The notes beneath the pieces were generated by a model that searched no databases, was not told where the DNA came from, and saw nothing but the letters and a program-made list of their open reading frames with translations. A program made the position numbers and the translations under genes. Below are positions 1 through 6,839 of a stretch of 41,528 bases of DNA, in pieces (positions within the stretch are counted from its first letter, which is position 1; each line of letters starts with the position of its first letter). The DNA comes from Clostridiales bacterium (GTDB lineage Bacteria > Bacillota > Clostridia > Christensenellales > Aristaeellaceae), in assembly GCA_012728435.1 (NCBI GenBank), contig JAAYFC010000098.1:1-41528 (forward strand), in the 5' to 3' direction.

Positions 1-114
1 CCGTGATTATCCTTCCGGCTTGAAGCCAGAGCTCAAATCACGGAAAGCTCTTATTTACTCACATTTCTACACTCTTACTTTTCCACCCTTGACATCAATA
101 CTACCGTCTCAACA
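1..114. other. Contig-edge segment, possible insertion-element end
   Basis: This stretch is more AT-rich than its surroundings and carries no convincing gene. Bases 1-8 (CCGTGATT) are the exact reverse complement of 36-43, and GGCTTGAAGCC (17-27) forms a small inner hairpin. The segment abuts the truncated permease. On the - strand the permease reading frame is recognisable up to about base 115, and the next bases read TGTTGAGACGG. A TG terminus is typical of some insertion-sequence ends, so an IS end that also broke the assembly is plausible. No transposase is visible, so a foldback assembly artefact is equally possible. Confidence 0.3.
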
Positions 115-286
115 TGGCCAGACCGGAAGCAAAGATTGTGGTAGATACCTGAAAGCCCGTGATGAGGGCCACCAGCACCGTGGCCGGGAACATGACCACC
201 ACCTGCTGCAGGGCATACAGCAACAGTCTTCCAAGGGGGGGGCGCTCATCCGGCAGGTAGGCATTTGTAGCAAATGGTTTTGTCAT
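101..286 (-). pseudogene. Truncated NCS2 uracil/xanthine permease, N-terminus only
   Basis: The ~61-residue product starts MTKPFATNAYLPDERPP and continues into a hydrophobic stretch with QQVVVMFPATVLVALITGF. This resembles the first segment of nucleobase:cation symporter-2 (UraA/PbuX type) permeases, which import uracil or xanthine across the cytoplasmic membrane and are usually 420-450 residues. The ATG at 286 is preceded by AAAGGAGAGCAAGT, a good ribosome site. After SGLA the similarity ends, and two arginines and a stop follow within a few codons, so some 85% of the protein is missing. The break lies near 114/115, next to the contig edge. The intact promoter and leader suggest the gene was functional until a recent insertion, or that the join is artificial. 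Family assignment rests on a short region. Confidence 0.6.
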
Positions 287-308
287 ACTTGCTCTCCTTT
301 TTGTTTCA

Positions 309-383
309 TTAGGTCCGAGCATCGCCGGCAATGAGAAAAAACAGCCCCTTGTGAGCAGTTGTGCCCCACCTGTGCTGTTTCAT
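309..383 (-). CDS. Putative 24-residue leader peptide upstream of the permease
   Basis: A short ORF begins with ATG at 383, preceded by AAGGAGGCACAG, a near-ideal ribosome site with 5-base spacing. It reads MKQHRWGTTAHKGLFF and ends in IAGDART with TAA at 309-311. It lies between the permease promoter and the permease start, 22 bases upstream of that start. Its coding region spans the attenuator-like hairpin at 336-380, so translation could alter the folding, as in leader-peptide attenuation. I recognise no family. It is supported only by the strong ribosome site and position. Confidence 0.4.
   Translation of the reverse strand: MKQHRWGTTAHKGLFFLIAGDART
336..380 (-). terminator. Attenuator-like hairpin in permease leader
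   Basis: On the - strand AAACAGC (380-374) can pair with GCTGTTT (345-339). An inner helix is possible between the GTGGGGC region (369-363) and GCTCAC (356-351), and a run of six T follows at 341-336. It resembles an intrinsic terminator placed inside the leader ORF, hence a candidate attenuator. I looked for the PyrR-binding consensus known from pyr operons and did not see it. Confidence 0.4.
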
Positions 384-420
384 CTGTGCCTCCTTGGGGA
401 TGATTCCCGGCGCTTTGGGG

Positions 421-450
421 ATAATAGCATGGGCAAGCTGCCATTGTCAA
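421..450 (-). promoter_or_regulatory. Sigma-A promoter of the permease transcript
   Basis: On the - strand TTGACA (450-445) and TATTAT (426-421) are separated by 18 bases. The expected start is about 414, giving a leader of about 130 bases before the permease ATG. Confidence 0.7.
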
Positions 451-528
451 GAAATTTCTGAACGAATTCGCTCTTTATTCTTGTATTGTTCGTGTTTTTT
501 ATGAGGGCCTGATTTTTCGTCAGCGCGC

Positions 529-556
529 TTGACAAAGCATGGATTGACCTTATAAT
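529..556 (+). promoter_or_regulatory. Sigma-A promoter of the fur/zur-znu operon
   Basis: TTGACA (529-534) and TATAAT (551-556) match the consensus perfectly with 16-base spacing. The Fur-type palindrome begins at the next base, so repressor binding would cover the transcription start. Confidence 0.8.
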
Positions 557-573
557 TTGAAACTGAGTTTCAA
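557..573. promoter_or_regulatory. Fur-family operator (7-1-7 palindrome)
   Basis: TTGAAACTGAGTTTCAA is a perfect palindrome around base 565. Its core TGAAACT-G-AGTTTCA has the 7-1-7 layout of Fur/Zur/PerR boxes. It sits between the -10 box and the ribosome site of the Fur-family gene, so autorepression by the first gene of the operon is the simplest reading. Which metal is sensed is inferred from the transporter genes. Confidence 0.75.
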
Positions 574-586
574 TTTGGAGGGGTCA

Positions 587-1012
587 GTGAAACAGATGGA
601 ACGCAAGGAGTACGCAACCAGGCAGCGGGATGCTGTCCTGGCCTGCTTTGAGCAGCATCCAAAGAAGGGGCTGACTGCCCAGGAGGTGTATCAGCTGCTG
701 AAGCAGCAGGGGGTGGCCATCGGCCGCACCACCGTGTACCGTGCCATCGCCCACCTGTGTGAAAGCGGATCCCTGGTTCAACTGTCAGACCTGCACACGG
801 TGACAGAGACCTCCAAGCGTTACCAGCACAAGGGCAAGGACACCGGGCACATCAGCGTGCGCTGTGCCCACTGCGGATTGATTGCGCCCCTTCAATGCGA
901 AGCGGTGAACGCCTTTGAACAACACGTCCAGGAGGACCATGGATTCAGCCTGCTGGAGGAAGAATGCATGCTGCCCGGACTGTGCGCCGATTGTCTGAAA
1001 CACACCGATTGA
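587..1012 (+). CDS. Fur-family metal-responsive repressor, probably Zur-like
   Basis: A 141-residue cytoplasmic DNA-binding protein. The N-terminal winged helix includes GLTAQEVYQLLKQQG and the recognition region RTTVYRAIAHLCESG, typical of the family. The C-terminal half has two structural-zinc pairs, CAHC and CADC, and an upstream His in TGHISVRC. The HHH cluster common in Fur is reduced here. I chose GTG at 587 because GGAGG (577-581) is correctly spaced; anything further upstream would run into the -10 box. It is first in an operon with metal-uptake ABC genes and has a perfect Fur-type box at its own start, so it probably represses the operon when metal (most likely zinc) is sufficient. 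Manganese or iron sensing cannot be excluded by sequence alone. Confidence 0.88.
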   Translation: MKQMERKEYATRQRDAVLACFEQHPKKGLTAQEVYQLLKQQGVAIGRTTVYRAIAHLCESGSLVQLSDLHTVTETSKRYQHKGKDTGHISVRCAHCGLIAPLQCEAVNAFEQHVQEDHGFSLLEEECMLPGLCADCLKHTD

Positions 1013-1030
1013 TTTTTGAAAGGTTACTCT

Positions 1031-2002
1031 ATGAAAAAACTGCTGATTGCCCTGATGGCCCTCCTGCTCGTAACGGGCAGCGCTGTGGCCCAAACACCCG
1101 CTAAGCCCCTGTCCATCGTGGCGCTGAACTTCCCGGCTTACGATTTTGCCCGCCAGGTGGCCGGGGACCGCGCTCAAATCACCATGCTCTTGCCCCCGGG
1201 CACCGATGCCCACAGCTTCGAGCCTACCCCCCGGGATGTCATCGCCTTGCAAGAGGCCGACCTCGTCATCTACAACGGCGGCCACGGGGAAGCCTGGGTG
1301 AAGAACCTGCTGGCTTCCCTGGGGGACAATGCCCCCGCTTCCCTGGCTATGATGAGCGTGGTGGACACGGTGGTGGAGGAGCTGGTGGAAGGGATGGAGG
1401 ATGCGCCCCATGCCCACGGCCATGATGATGAAGACGAAGACGGTGACGACCACGGGCTGAGCCATGACGCGCGGGAGTTGGACGAGCACGTCTGGACCAT
1501 GCCGGCAAATGCGATTGAAATCAGCCGGGTCATCACCAAAGCGCTCATCAACCTTGATTCTGCCCATGAAAGCCAGTATAATGAAAATTTCTGGGCTTTT
1601 GAAACCAAGCTGGATGACCTGGATGTGCAGTTCCGGGATTTGGTGGCGGAGGCCAAGCGCCGCACCATTGTGCTGGGGGACCGCTTCCCCATGCGCTACT
1701 TCACCCGGGAATACGGCCTGTCCTACTATGCTGCCTTCCCCGGCTGCGCCGCTGAAACCGAGCCCTCCGCCAAAACCATCGCCTTTTTAATGGACACCAT
1801 CAAAAAGGAAGAGATCCCTGTGGTGTTTTACATCGAGTTTTCCAGCCAGAAGGCTGCCCGGGTCATCGCTGCCGAAACCGGCGCCAAGCCCCTCCTCCTC
1901 CATTCCGCCCACAACGTAAGCCAGGAGGAACTGGACGCTGGCATCACCTACCTGGACATCATGACACAAAACCTGAACAACCTGAAGGAGGCCCTGAACT
2001 GA
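1031..2002 (+). CDS. znuA: Zinc/manganese ABC transporter substrate-binding protein
   Basis: A 323-residue cluster A-I binding protein that captures metal outside the membrane for ZnuBC. A signal peptide ends at AVA (residues 18-20), with no cysteine near the cleavage site, so it does not look like the usual Gram-positive lipoprotein. Probable ligands are His61 (DAHSFEP) and His153 (DEHVWTMP). Between them lies a His/Asp/Glu-rich loop (about 127-145), typical of zinc-binding members. Where many ZnuA proteins have a third His, this one reads GDRFPMRYF, as in a clostridial subgroup, followed by GCAAETEPS. I chose ATG at 1031 for its AAAGG site and the signal peptide. Its stop overlaps the start of znuC. 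Zinc preference is inferred from the loop and the Fur-type regulator. Confidence 0.88.
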   Translation: MKKLLIALMALLLVTGSAVAQTPAKPLSIVALNFPAYDFARQVAGDRAQITMLLPPGTDAHSFEPTPRDVIALQEADLVIYNGGHGEAWVKNLLASLGDNAPASLAMMSVVDTVVEELVEGMEDAPHAHGHDDEDEDGDDHGLSHDARELDEHVWTMPANAIEISRVITKALINLDSAHESQYNENFWAFETKLDDLDVQFRDLVAEAKRRTIVLGDRFPMRYFTREYGLSYYAAFPGCAAETEPSAKTIAFLMDTIKKEEIPVVFYIEFSSQKAARVIAAETGAKPLLLHSAHNVSQEELDAGITYLDIMTQNLNNLKEALN

Positions 2003-2703
2003 TGGCCCTGATTACTGTGAAGGACGCCGCCTTTGCCTATGACGGACAGGTGGTCTTAGACCAGGTCACCTTTGAGGTTAACCAAGGTGACTATCTGTGC
2101 ATCGTAGGGGAGAATGGCTCCGGCAAATCCACCCTGATGAAGGGGCTGCTGCGCCTTTTGGACCCGGTGAAGGGCAAAATCACCCTGGGGGACGGCCTGA
2201 TGCAGGACGAGGTGGGCTACCTGCCCCAGCAAAACCTGACCCAGCGGGACTTCCCCGCCTCCGTGCTGGAGGTGGTGGAGTCGGGCATAAGAAGCAAGCG
2301 CCTCTTTTTAAACAAGGCGGATAAAGCGCGCGCGCAGGAGATGATGGGCCTGCTGGAGATTACCGGTTTGCAGCACCGCAGTTTTATGGAGCTCTCCGGC
2401 GGCCAGCGCCAACGCACGCTGTTGGCAAGGGCGCTATGCGCGACGCGGAAGCTGCTGCTGCTGGACGAACCTACAGCCGGACTGGACCCCGTGGTGGCAC
2501 GGGAACTGTACAAAACCATTGAGACCATCAACCGTGAGCAGGGCATCGCTGTGATCATGATCACCCATGATGTCCACACCGCTGCCTTCTACGCCAGCAG
2601 CATCCTGCACCTGCAGCAAACGCCCCTGTTCTTCGGCAAGCCCGATGAGTACCTTGAAACCTACCACGGGCAGTGCTTTGCAGGAGGGATTTGCGATGTT
2701 TAA
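2002..2703 (+). CDS. znuC: Metal ABC transporter ATP-binding protein
   Basis: A 233-residue ABC ATPase powering metal uptake with ZnuB. Visible motifs in order: Walker A GENGSGKST (about 37-45), Q-loop YLPQQN, signature LSGGQRQR, Walker B LLLLDEPTAGLD, and the switch histidine in MITHD. The start overlaps the znuA stop by one base (TGATG), and AAGGAGG lies at 1985-1991. The 3' end overlaps znuB by 8 bases, so the three genes are translationally linked. Motifs and length are normal for the zinc/manganese subgroup. Confidence 0.92.
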   Translation: MALITVKDAAFAYDGQVVLDQVTFEVNQGDYLCIVGENGSGKSTLMKGLLRLLDPVKGKITLGDGLMQDEVGYLPQQNLTQRDFPASVLEVVESGIRSKRLFLNKADKARAQEMMGLLEITGLQHRSFMELSGGQRQRTLLARALCATRKLLLLDEPTAGLDPVVARELYKTIETINREQGIAVIMITHDVHTAAFYASSILHLQQTPLFFGKPDEYLETYHGQCFAGGICDV

Positions 2704-3532
2704 CTGGTTTTTTGAGATGTTTTCCTATGCCTTCATCACCCGCGCGGTGCTGGTGGGCATGATTGTGTCATTATGCGCAGCGTTGCTGGGCGTAAGCCTG
2801 GTGCTGAAGCGCTACTCCATGATTGGAGACGGCTTATCCCACGTGGGCTTTGGCGCGCTGGCTGTGGCCCTGGTCCTGGGCATAGCCCCCCTCACCTTCA
2901 CCATTCCTGTGGTGGTGGTGGCAGCCTTGCTGCTGCTGCGGTTGTCTGAAACCAGCAAAATCAAGGGGGATGCCGCCATCGGCATGATTGCCACAGCTGC
3001 CCTGGCCATCGGCGTGATGGTTCTGTCCCTGGCGCGCAATGCCAACGCGGACATTTCCGGCTACCTGTTTGGCAGCATTCTGGTCATGTCCAAGGATGAT
3101 GTCACCATCAGCCTGTGGCTGGGAGGGGCGGTGCTGGTGCTTTTTGTCCTGTTTTATCGCCGTATTTTCACCGTCACCTTTGACGAAGCCTTCGCGCGGG
3201 CGACCGGGCTTAACGCTGGCTTGTACAACACCTTAATCGCAACCCTCACCGCCGTCACCATCGTGCTGGGTATGCGGCTGATGGGTGCGATGCTGATTTC
3301 CTCCCTGATTATCTTTCCGGCGCTGACCGCCATGCGCCTGTGCAAAAGCTTTAAGACAGTGACCTTGACGGCGGCGGGCGTAAGCCTGGTCAGCTTTTTC
3401 ATCGGCATGTCCATCTCCTATTTGCTGTCTACCCCAGCCGGCGCCAGCGTGGTGCTGGTGAATGCGGCGATGTTCCTGCTCTTCTCCCTCATCGCGATGC
3501 TGGGCAACCGCCGGCTGAAAGTGACCGCTTGA
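2696..3532 (+). CDS. znuB: Metal ABC transporter permease
   Basis: A 278-residue integral membrane protein of the ABC-3 family (ZnuB/MntB/TroC). It begins MFNWFFEMFSYAFITRAVLVG and has seven to nine hydrophobic segments. Family hallmarks are SLVLKRYSMIGDGLSHVGFGA near the N-terminus and GMRLMGAMLISSLIIFPALTA toward the C-terminus. I chose ATG at 2696 over in-frame upstream codons because CAGGAGGG (2681-2688) precedes it and the family N-terminus matches. Its stop codon overlaps the -35 box of the uvrA promoter, so this is the last gene of the operon. No terminator is visible between the two transcription units. Confidence 0.92.
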   Translation: MFNWFFEMFSYAFITRAVLVGMIVSLCAALLGVSLVLKRYSMIGDGLSHVGFGALAVALVLGIAPLTFTIPVVVVAALLLLRLSETSKIKGDAAIGMIATAALAIGVMVLSLARNANADISGYLFGSILVMSKDDVTISLWLGGAVLVLFVLFYRRIFTVTFDEAFARATGLNAGLYNTLIATLTAVTIVLGMRLMGAMLISSLIIFPALTAMRLCKSFKTVTLTAAGVSLVSFFIGMSISYLLSTPAGASVVLVNAAMFLLFSLIAMLGNRRLKVTA

Positions 3533-3557
3533 GCATGGCGAACATATGTGCTATTAT
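3529..3557 (+). promoter_or_regulatory. uvrA promoter with LexA (SOS) box
   Basis: TTGAGC (3529-3534) and TATTAT (3552-3557) are spaced by 17 bases. The spacer carries CGAACATATGTGCT (3539-3552). This fits the Gram-positive LexA consensus CGAACRNRYGTTYG at 12 of 14 positions, differing at the second T of the distal GTT and at the last base. LexA bound there would block RNA polymerase, giving DNA-damage induction of uvrA, the usual control of this gene in Firmicutes. Confidence 0.75.
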
Positions 3558-3603
3558 TAGCTGGTTCATGTAGCGAACGATACGCCAATGAGAAAGTGAC
3601 TGT

Positions 3604-6432
3604 ATGAAGGACGCGTTGATTATCAAGGGTGCGCGGGAACACAACCTCAAGAATGTGGACCTCACGCTGCCGCGCAACAAACTGATTGTATTCACAGGCT
3701 TGTCGGGCTCCGGCAAGTCCTCTTTGGCTTTTGACACCATTTATGCCGAAGGCCAGCGCCGCTATGTGGAGAGCATGTCCAGCTATGCCCGACAGTTCCT
3801 GGGGCAAATGGAGAAACCGGATGTGGATTCCATTGACGGCCTTTCCCCCGCGATTTCGATTGACCAAAAGACCTCGGGGCACAATCCCCGCTCTACCGTG
3901 GGCACGGTGACGGAAATCCACGACTACCTGCGCCTGCTGTACGCGCGCATCGGCATCCCGCACTGCCCCAAGTGCGGGATGGAAATCCGCCAGCAGACAG
4001 TGGACCAGATGGTGGACGCCATCCTGCAAATGCCGCCCGATACGCGGCTGTTTATCCTGGCCCCCGTGGTGCGCGCGCGCAAGGGCGAGCACGCCAAGCT
4101 GCTTGAGAACGCCGCCAAATCCGGCTTTGTGCGCGTACAAATCGATGGCACTGTCCATGACCTGGATGACTTGCCCGCTTTGGATAAGAAAAAGCGGCAC
4201 GACATCGACCTGGTGGTGGACCGGGTGATTGTAAGGCCGGACATCAGGACGCGCCTCTCCGGTTCTATTGAGACCGCGCTGAAAGAGGCAGGCGGCTTGA
4301 TGGCTGTCCAGCCGCTAACAGGCGGCGAACGCATGCTGTTCTCCCAGAACTACGCCTGCCCGGACTGCAACATCAACATCGAGGAGCTGGCCCCCAGAAC
4401 CTTCTCCTTCAACTCGCCCTATGGCGCCTGCCCGGAATGCTCTGGCCTGGGGGTGCTAAAAAACATCCCGATGGATTTGGTGCTGCCGGATATGAGCAAG
4501 TCCCTAAACCAAGGCGCTATCAGCGCGATGGGCTGGAACAGCAGCGGCGATGAGAGCTCCATGGCCCACATGATGTTTGTAGGCCTGAGCGAAAAATACA
4601 AGTTCAGTATGGATACCCCGGTGGGTGAATTGCCAAAGAACATCCTGGACATCATCCTGTACGGCACAGGCGGCGTGAAGGTGCCCATGCGGTATGAGAG
4701 CATCTCCGGTTCTGGCACCTACAACGTGAGCTATGAGGGCATCATCCCGACCCTGCTGCGCCGCTACCGGGAAACCACCAGCGATGCAGCCAAGGCAATG
4801 TACGAATCCTTCATGCGGGAGGAGCCCTGCCCCGCCTGCCACGGCAAGCGGCTTAAGCCAGAGGCTCTGGCTGTCACTGTGGGCGGGATGAACCTGGCCG
4901 ATTTAAGCGCCCTGAACCTGACCGAAGCCCAGCGTTTTTTGGAAAGCCTGAACCTAAGCCAGACGCACGCCATGATTGCCGAGCAGATCATCAAGGAATT
5001 GCGCGCGCGGCTGACCTTCCTGCGCGATGTGGGGCTGGACTATTTAAGCCTGTCCCGTGCGGCAGCTACCTTATCCGGCGGCGAGTCCCAGCGCATCCGG
5101 CTGGCGACGCAGATTGGCTCTGGCCTGGTGGGCGTGCTGTACATCCTGGATGAGCCGTCCATCGGCCTGCACCAAAAGGACAATGCCCGGCTTTTGGGCA
5201 CCCTGCGCCGCCTGCGTGACCTGGGCAATACGCTGATTGTGGTGGAGCATGACGAGGAAACCCTGCGCTCCGCCGACTACCTGGTGGATATTGGCCCGGG
5301 TGCCGGGCAAATGGGCGGGTACATCGTCACCCAGGGCACGCTGGAAGAGGTGACGGGCTGCAAGGAGTCCATCACGGCGGATTATCTGGCTGGGCGCAAG
5401 TATATCCCGGTGCCCGCCAAGCGCAAAAAGCCCACCGGCTGGCTGACAGTCAAGGGGGCGCGCGCCAACAACCTGAAAAACCAGGATGTTACCTTCCCCC
5501 TGGGCGTGTTTTGTGCGGTGTCCGGCGTGTCCGGCAGCGGCAAGAGCAGCCTGGGGAACGAAATCCTGTACAAGGCCTTGGCCCGCGACTTAAACCGCGC
5601 CAGCACCTACCCCGGCGCGCACACAGACATCAAGGGGCTTGAGCAGCTGGACAAAATCATAAACATCGACCAGTCCCCCATTGGCCGCACACCGCGCAGC
5701 AACCCTGCCACCTACACAGGCGTGTTTGATTTAATCCGCAGGGTTTATGCGTTGACGCCTGAGGCGAAGGCACGCGGCTATAAAGAAGGTCGCTTCTCCT
5801 TCAACGTGAAGGGCGGGCGATGCGAAGCCTGCAGCGGGGACGGCATGCTGAAGATAGAGATGCACTTTTTGGCTGACTTATACGTACCCTGCGAGGTGTG
5901 CAAGGGCAAGCGATACAGCCAGGAGACGCTGCAGATTCGCTACCGCGGCAAGACCATCTCCGATGTCCTTGAGATGACGGTGGATGAGGCGCTGACCTTC
6001 TTTGAGCACCACCCCACCATCAAACGCAAATTAAAGACGCTGGCCGACGTGGGGCTGACCTATATTAAATTGGGGCAGCCCTCCACCACGCTCTCCGGCG
6101 GTGAGGCGCAGCGCGTAAAGCTGGCTACGGAGCTGTCCCGTCGGGCAACCGGCAAAACACTGGTGCTGCTGGATGAGCCCACCACGGGGCTGCATGTTGA
6201 TGACGTCGCGCGCTTAATCAAGGTGCTGCAGCGGCTAACCAAGTCCGGCAACACGGTGCTTGTGATTGAGCACAATTTGGACATGCTTAAAACCGCGGAC
6301 TACATCATCGACCTGGGCCCGGATGGCGGCGACCGCGGCGGTGAGGTGATTGCCACCGGCACGCCGGAGGACATTGCCAAGTCACCCCAAAGCTACACGG
6401 GCGAGTACCTGCGCAAAGCGGGGATATCGTAA
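3604..6432 (+). CDS. uvrA: Excinuclease ABC subunit A
   Basis: A 942-residue, full-length UvrA, the damage-recognition ATPase of nucleotide excision repair that loads UvrB onto lesions. There are two ABC modules: Walker [10 protein letters not shown] near residue 35 and GVSGSGKSS near 642, signatures LSGGESQ (about 489) and LSGGEAQ (about 829), and Walker [10 protein letters not shown] and LDEPTTGLH. Zinc modules are visible as CPDC/CPEC (about 251 and 276) and CEAC/CEVC (about 739 and 762). The ribosome site (GAAAG) is weak. The promoter upstream carries a LexA box. uvrB is not adjacent. The stop overlaps the start of a small zinc-ribbon gene, suggesting coupled translation. Confidence 0.98.
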   Translation: MKDALIIKGAREHNLKNVDLTLPRNKLIVFTGLSGSGKSSLAFDTIYAEGQRRYVESMSSYARQFLGQMEKPDVDSIDGLSPAISIDQKTSGHNPRSTVGTVTEIHDYLRLLYARIGIPHCPKCGMEIRQQTVDQMVDAILQMPPDTRLFILAPVVRARKGEHAKLLENAAKSGFVRVQIDGTVHDLDDLPALDKKKRHDIDLVVDRVIVRPDIRTRLSGSIETALKEAGGLMAVQPLTGGERMLFSQNYACPDCNINIEELAPRTFSFNSPYGACPECSGLGVLKNIPMDLVLPDMSKSLNQGAISAMGWNSSGDESSMAHMMFVGLSEKYKFSMDTPVGELPKNILDIILYGTGGVKVPMRYESISGSGTYNVSYEGIIPTLLRRYRETTSDAAKAMYESFMREEPCPACHGKRLKPEALAVTVGGMNLADLSALNLTEAQRFLESLNLSQTHAMIAEQIIKELRARLTFLRDVGLDYLSLSRAAATLSGGESQRIRLATQIGSGLVGVLYILDEPSIGLHQKDNARLLGTLRRLRDLGNTLIVVEHDEETLRSADYLVDIGPGAGQMGGYIVTQGTLEEVTGCKESITADYLAGRKYIPVPAKRKKPTGWLTVKGARANNLKNQDVTFPLGVFCAVSGVSGSGKSSLGNEILYKALARDLNRASTYPGAHTDIKGLEQLDKIINIDQSPIGRTPRSNPATYTGVFDLIRRVYALTPEAKARGYKEGRFSFNVKGGRCEACSGDGMLKIEMHFLADLYVPCEVCKGKRYSQETLQIRYRGKTISDVLEMTVDEALTFFEHHPTIKRKLKTLADVGLTYIKLGQPSTTLSGGEAQRVKLATELSRRATGKTLVLLDEPTTGLHVDDVARLIKVLQRLTKSGNTVLVIEHNLDMLKTADYIIDLGPDGGDRGGEVIATGTPEDIAKSPQSYTGEYLRKAGIS

Positions 6433-6632
6433 TGCGCTGCGCCTGCCCCTTTTGCGGGGAGTTTATGCCCCAATCCAGGTCCCGGGACGCCTGCGTGTGC
6501 CCAGACTGCGGCTATGTCTGCGCGGCCTGTGTCTCCAGGAACACTCCGCTGAGCGTGGATGAAATCCGCCTTTTGGCTCGTGACAAGGCTTTTGAGCAGA
6601 CGGAACCAGCTGATTTTACGGATCAGGCATGA
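6432..6632 (+). CDS. Small zinc-ribbon protein coupled to uvrA
   Basis: A 66-residue protein with three cysteine pairs near the N-terminus (CPFC, CPDC and CAAC) within the first 35 residues, then a helical, acidic tail. The pattern suggests one or two structural zinc sites. Its ATG overlaps the uvrA stop (TAATG), and a strong terminator follows 20 bases after its stop, so it is expressed only with uvrA. I do not recognise a named family. SOS co-expression makes a role near DNA repair possible, but this is inference from position. Real coding is supported by the tight overlap and clustered cysteines. Confidence 0.65.
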   Translation: MRCACPFCGEFMPQSRSRDACVCPDCGYVCAACVSRNTPLSVDEIRLLARDKAFEQTEPADFTDQA

Positions 6633-6651
6633 TCCATTCACAATCCATCCA

Positions 6652-6688
6652 AAAGAGCTGATTTTCTTGAACGTCCAGCTCTTTTTTT
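6652..6688 (+). terminator. Intrinsic terminator after the uvrA operon
   Basis: AAAGAGCTG (6652-6660) pairs with CAGCTCTTT (6676-6684), followed by a run of T up to 6688. The 15-base loop contains the -35 box of the next promoter. Confidence 0.9.
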
Positions 6689-6695
6689 GTATACT
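6667..6695 (+). promoter_or_regulatory. Promoter embedded in the terminator
   Basis: TTGAAC (6667-6672) lies in the terminator loop and TATACT (6690-6695) directly follows the T run, spaced by 17 bases. Transcription would begin near 6702, immediately before the structured leader. Confidence 0.65.
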
Positions 6696-6701
6696 GTTGA
6701 G

Positions 6702-6826
6702 GTGATACCAGACGAACGCGCACATGCACAGATGGGCTGAGAACGCCTGCACGGACTGATTGAAGCATTGCGGGGACGCAAAAACCAGCACATCAATGCT
6801 GCAACAAGTGAATCTGGTATGAGTTG
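6702..6826 (+). ncRNA. Candidate structured 5' leader RNA (cis-regulatory)
   Basis: The ~138-base untranslated leader before the gene at 6840 has a closing stem ATACCAGA (6705-6712) with TCTGGTAT (6813-6820). It encloses two perfect hairpins: TTGCG-GGGA-CGCAA (6768-6781, a GNRA-type tetraloop) and CAGCA-CATCAA-TGCTG (6786-6801). A weaker helix is possible around GGGC/GCC (6734-6749). The closing stem starts just after the predicted transcription start and ends 6 bases before the TAGGAGG ribosome site, an arrangement expected of a riboswitch or protein-binding leader. It matches no class I can name. The pairings are seen; the function is inferred. Confidence 0.45.
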
Positions 6827-6839
6827 TAGGAGGTATTGC

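Noticed and set aside
785-1567. 260-codon - strand ORF opposite the regulator and znuA
   Set aside because: His-rich antisense translation of strongly supported genes, with no ribosome site; a shadow of the real frames.
3561-3576. GTTC-N7-GAAC near the uvrA start as a second LexA site
   Set aside because: Half-sites are in the reverse order and wrong spacing for the Gram-positive LexA consensus.
6734-6742. GCTGAGA in the same leader, a motif seen in TPP riboswitches
   Set aside because: The ACCTGAT and following TAATGCCAGCG-type elements of the TPP aptamer are not present at the right distance.
6773-6786. GGGACGCAAA in the structured leader, reminiscent of the c-di-GMP-I riboswitch
   Set aside because: The other conserved blocks of that class (the GCACAGGGCAAACC region and the CGGCCT/GGTAG receptor) are absent, and the bases form a simple GNRA-type hairpin.
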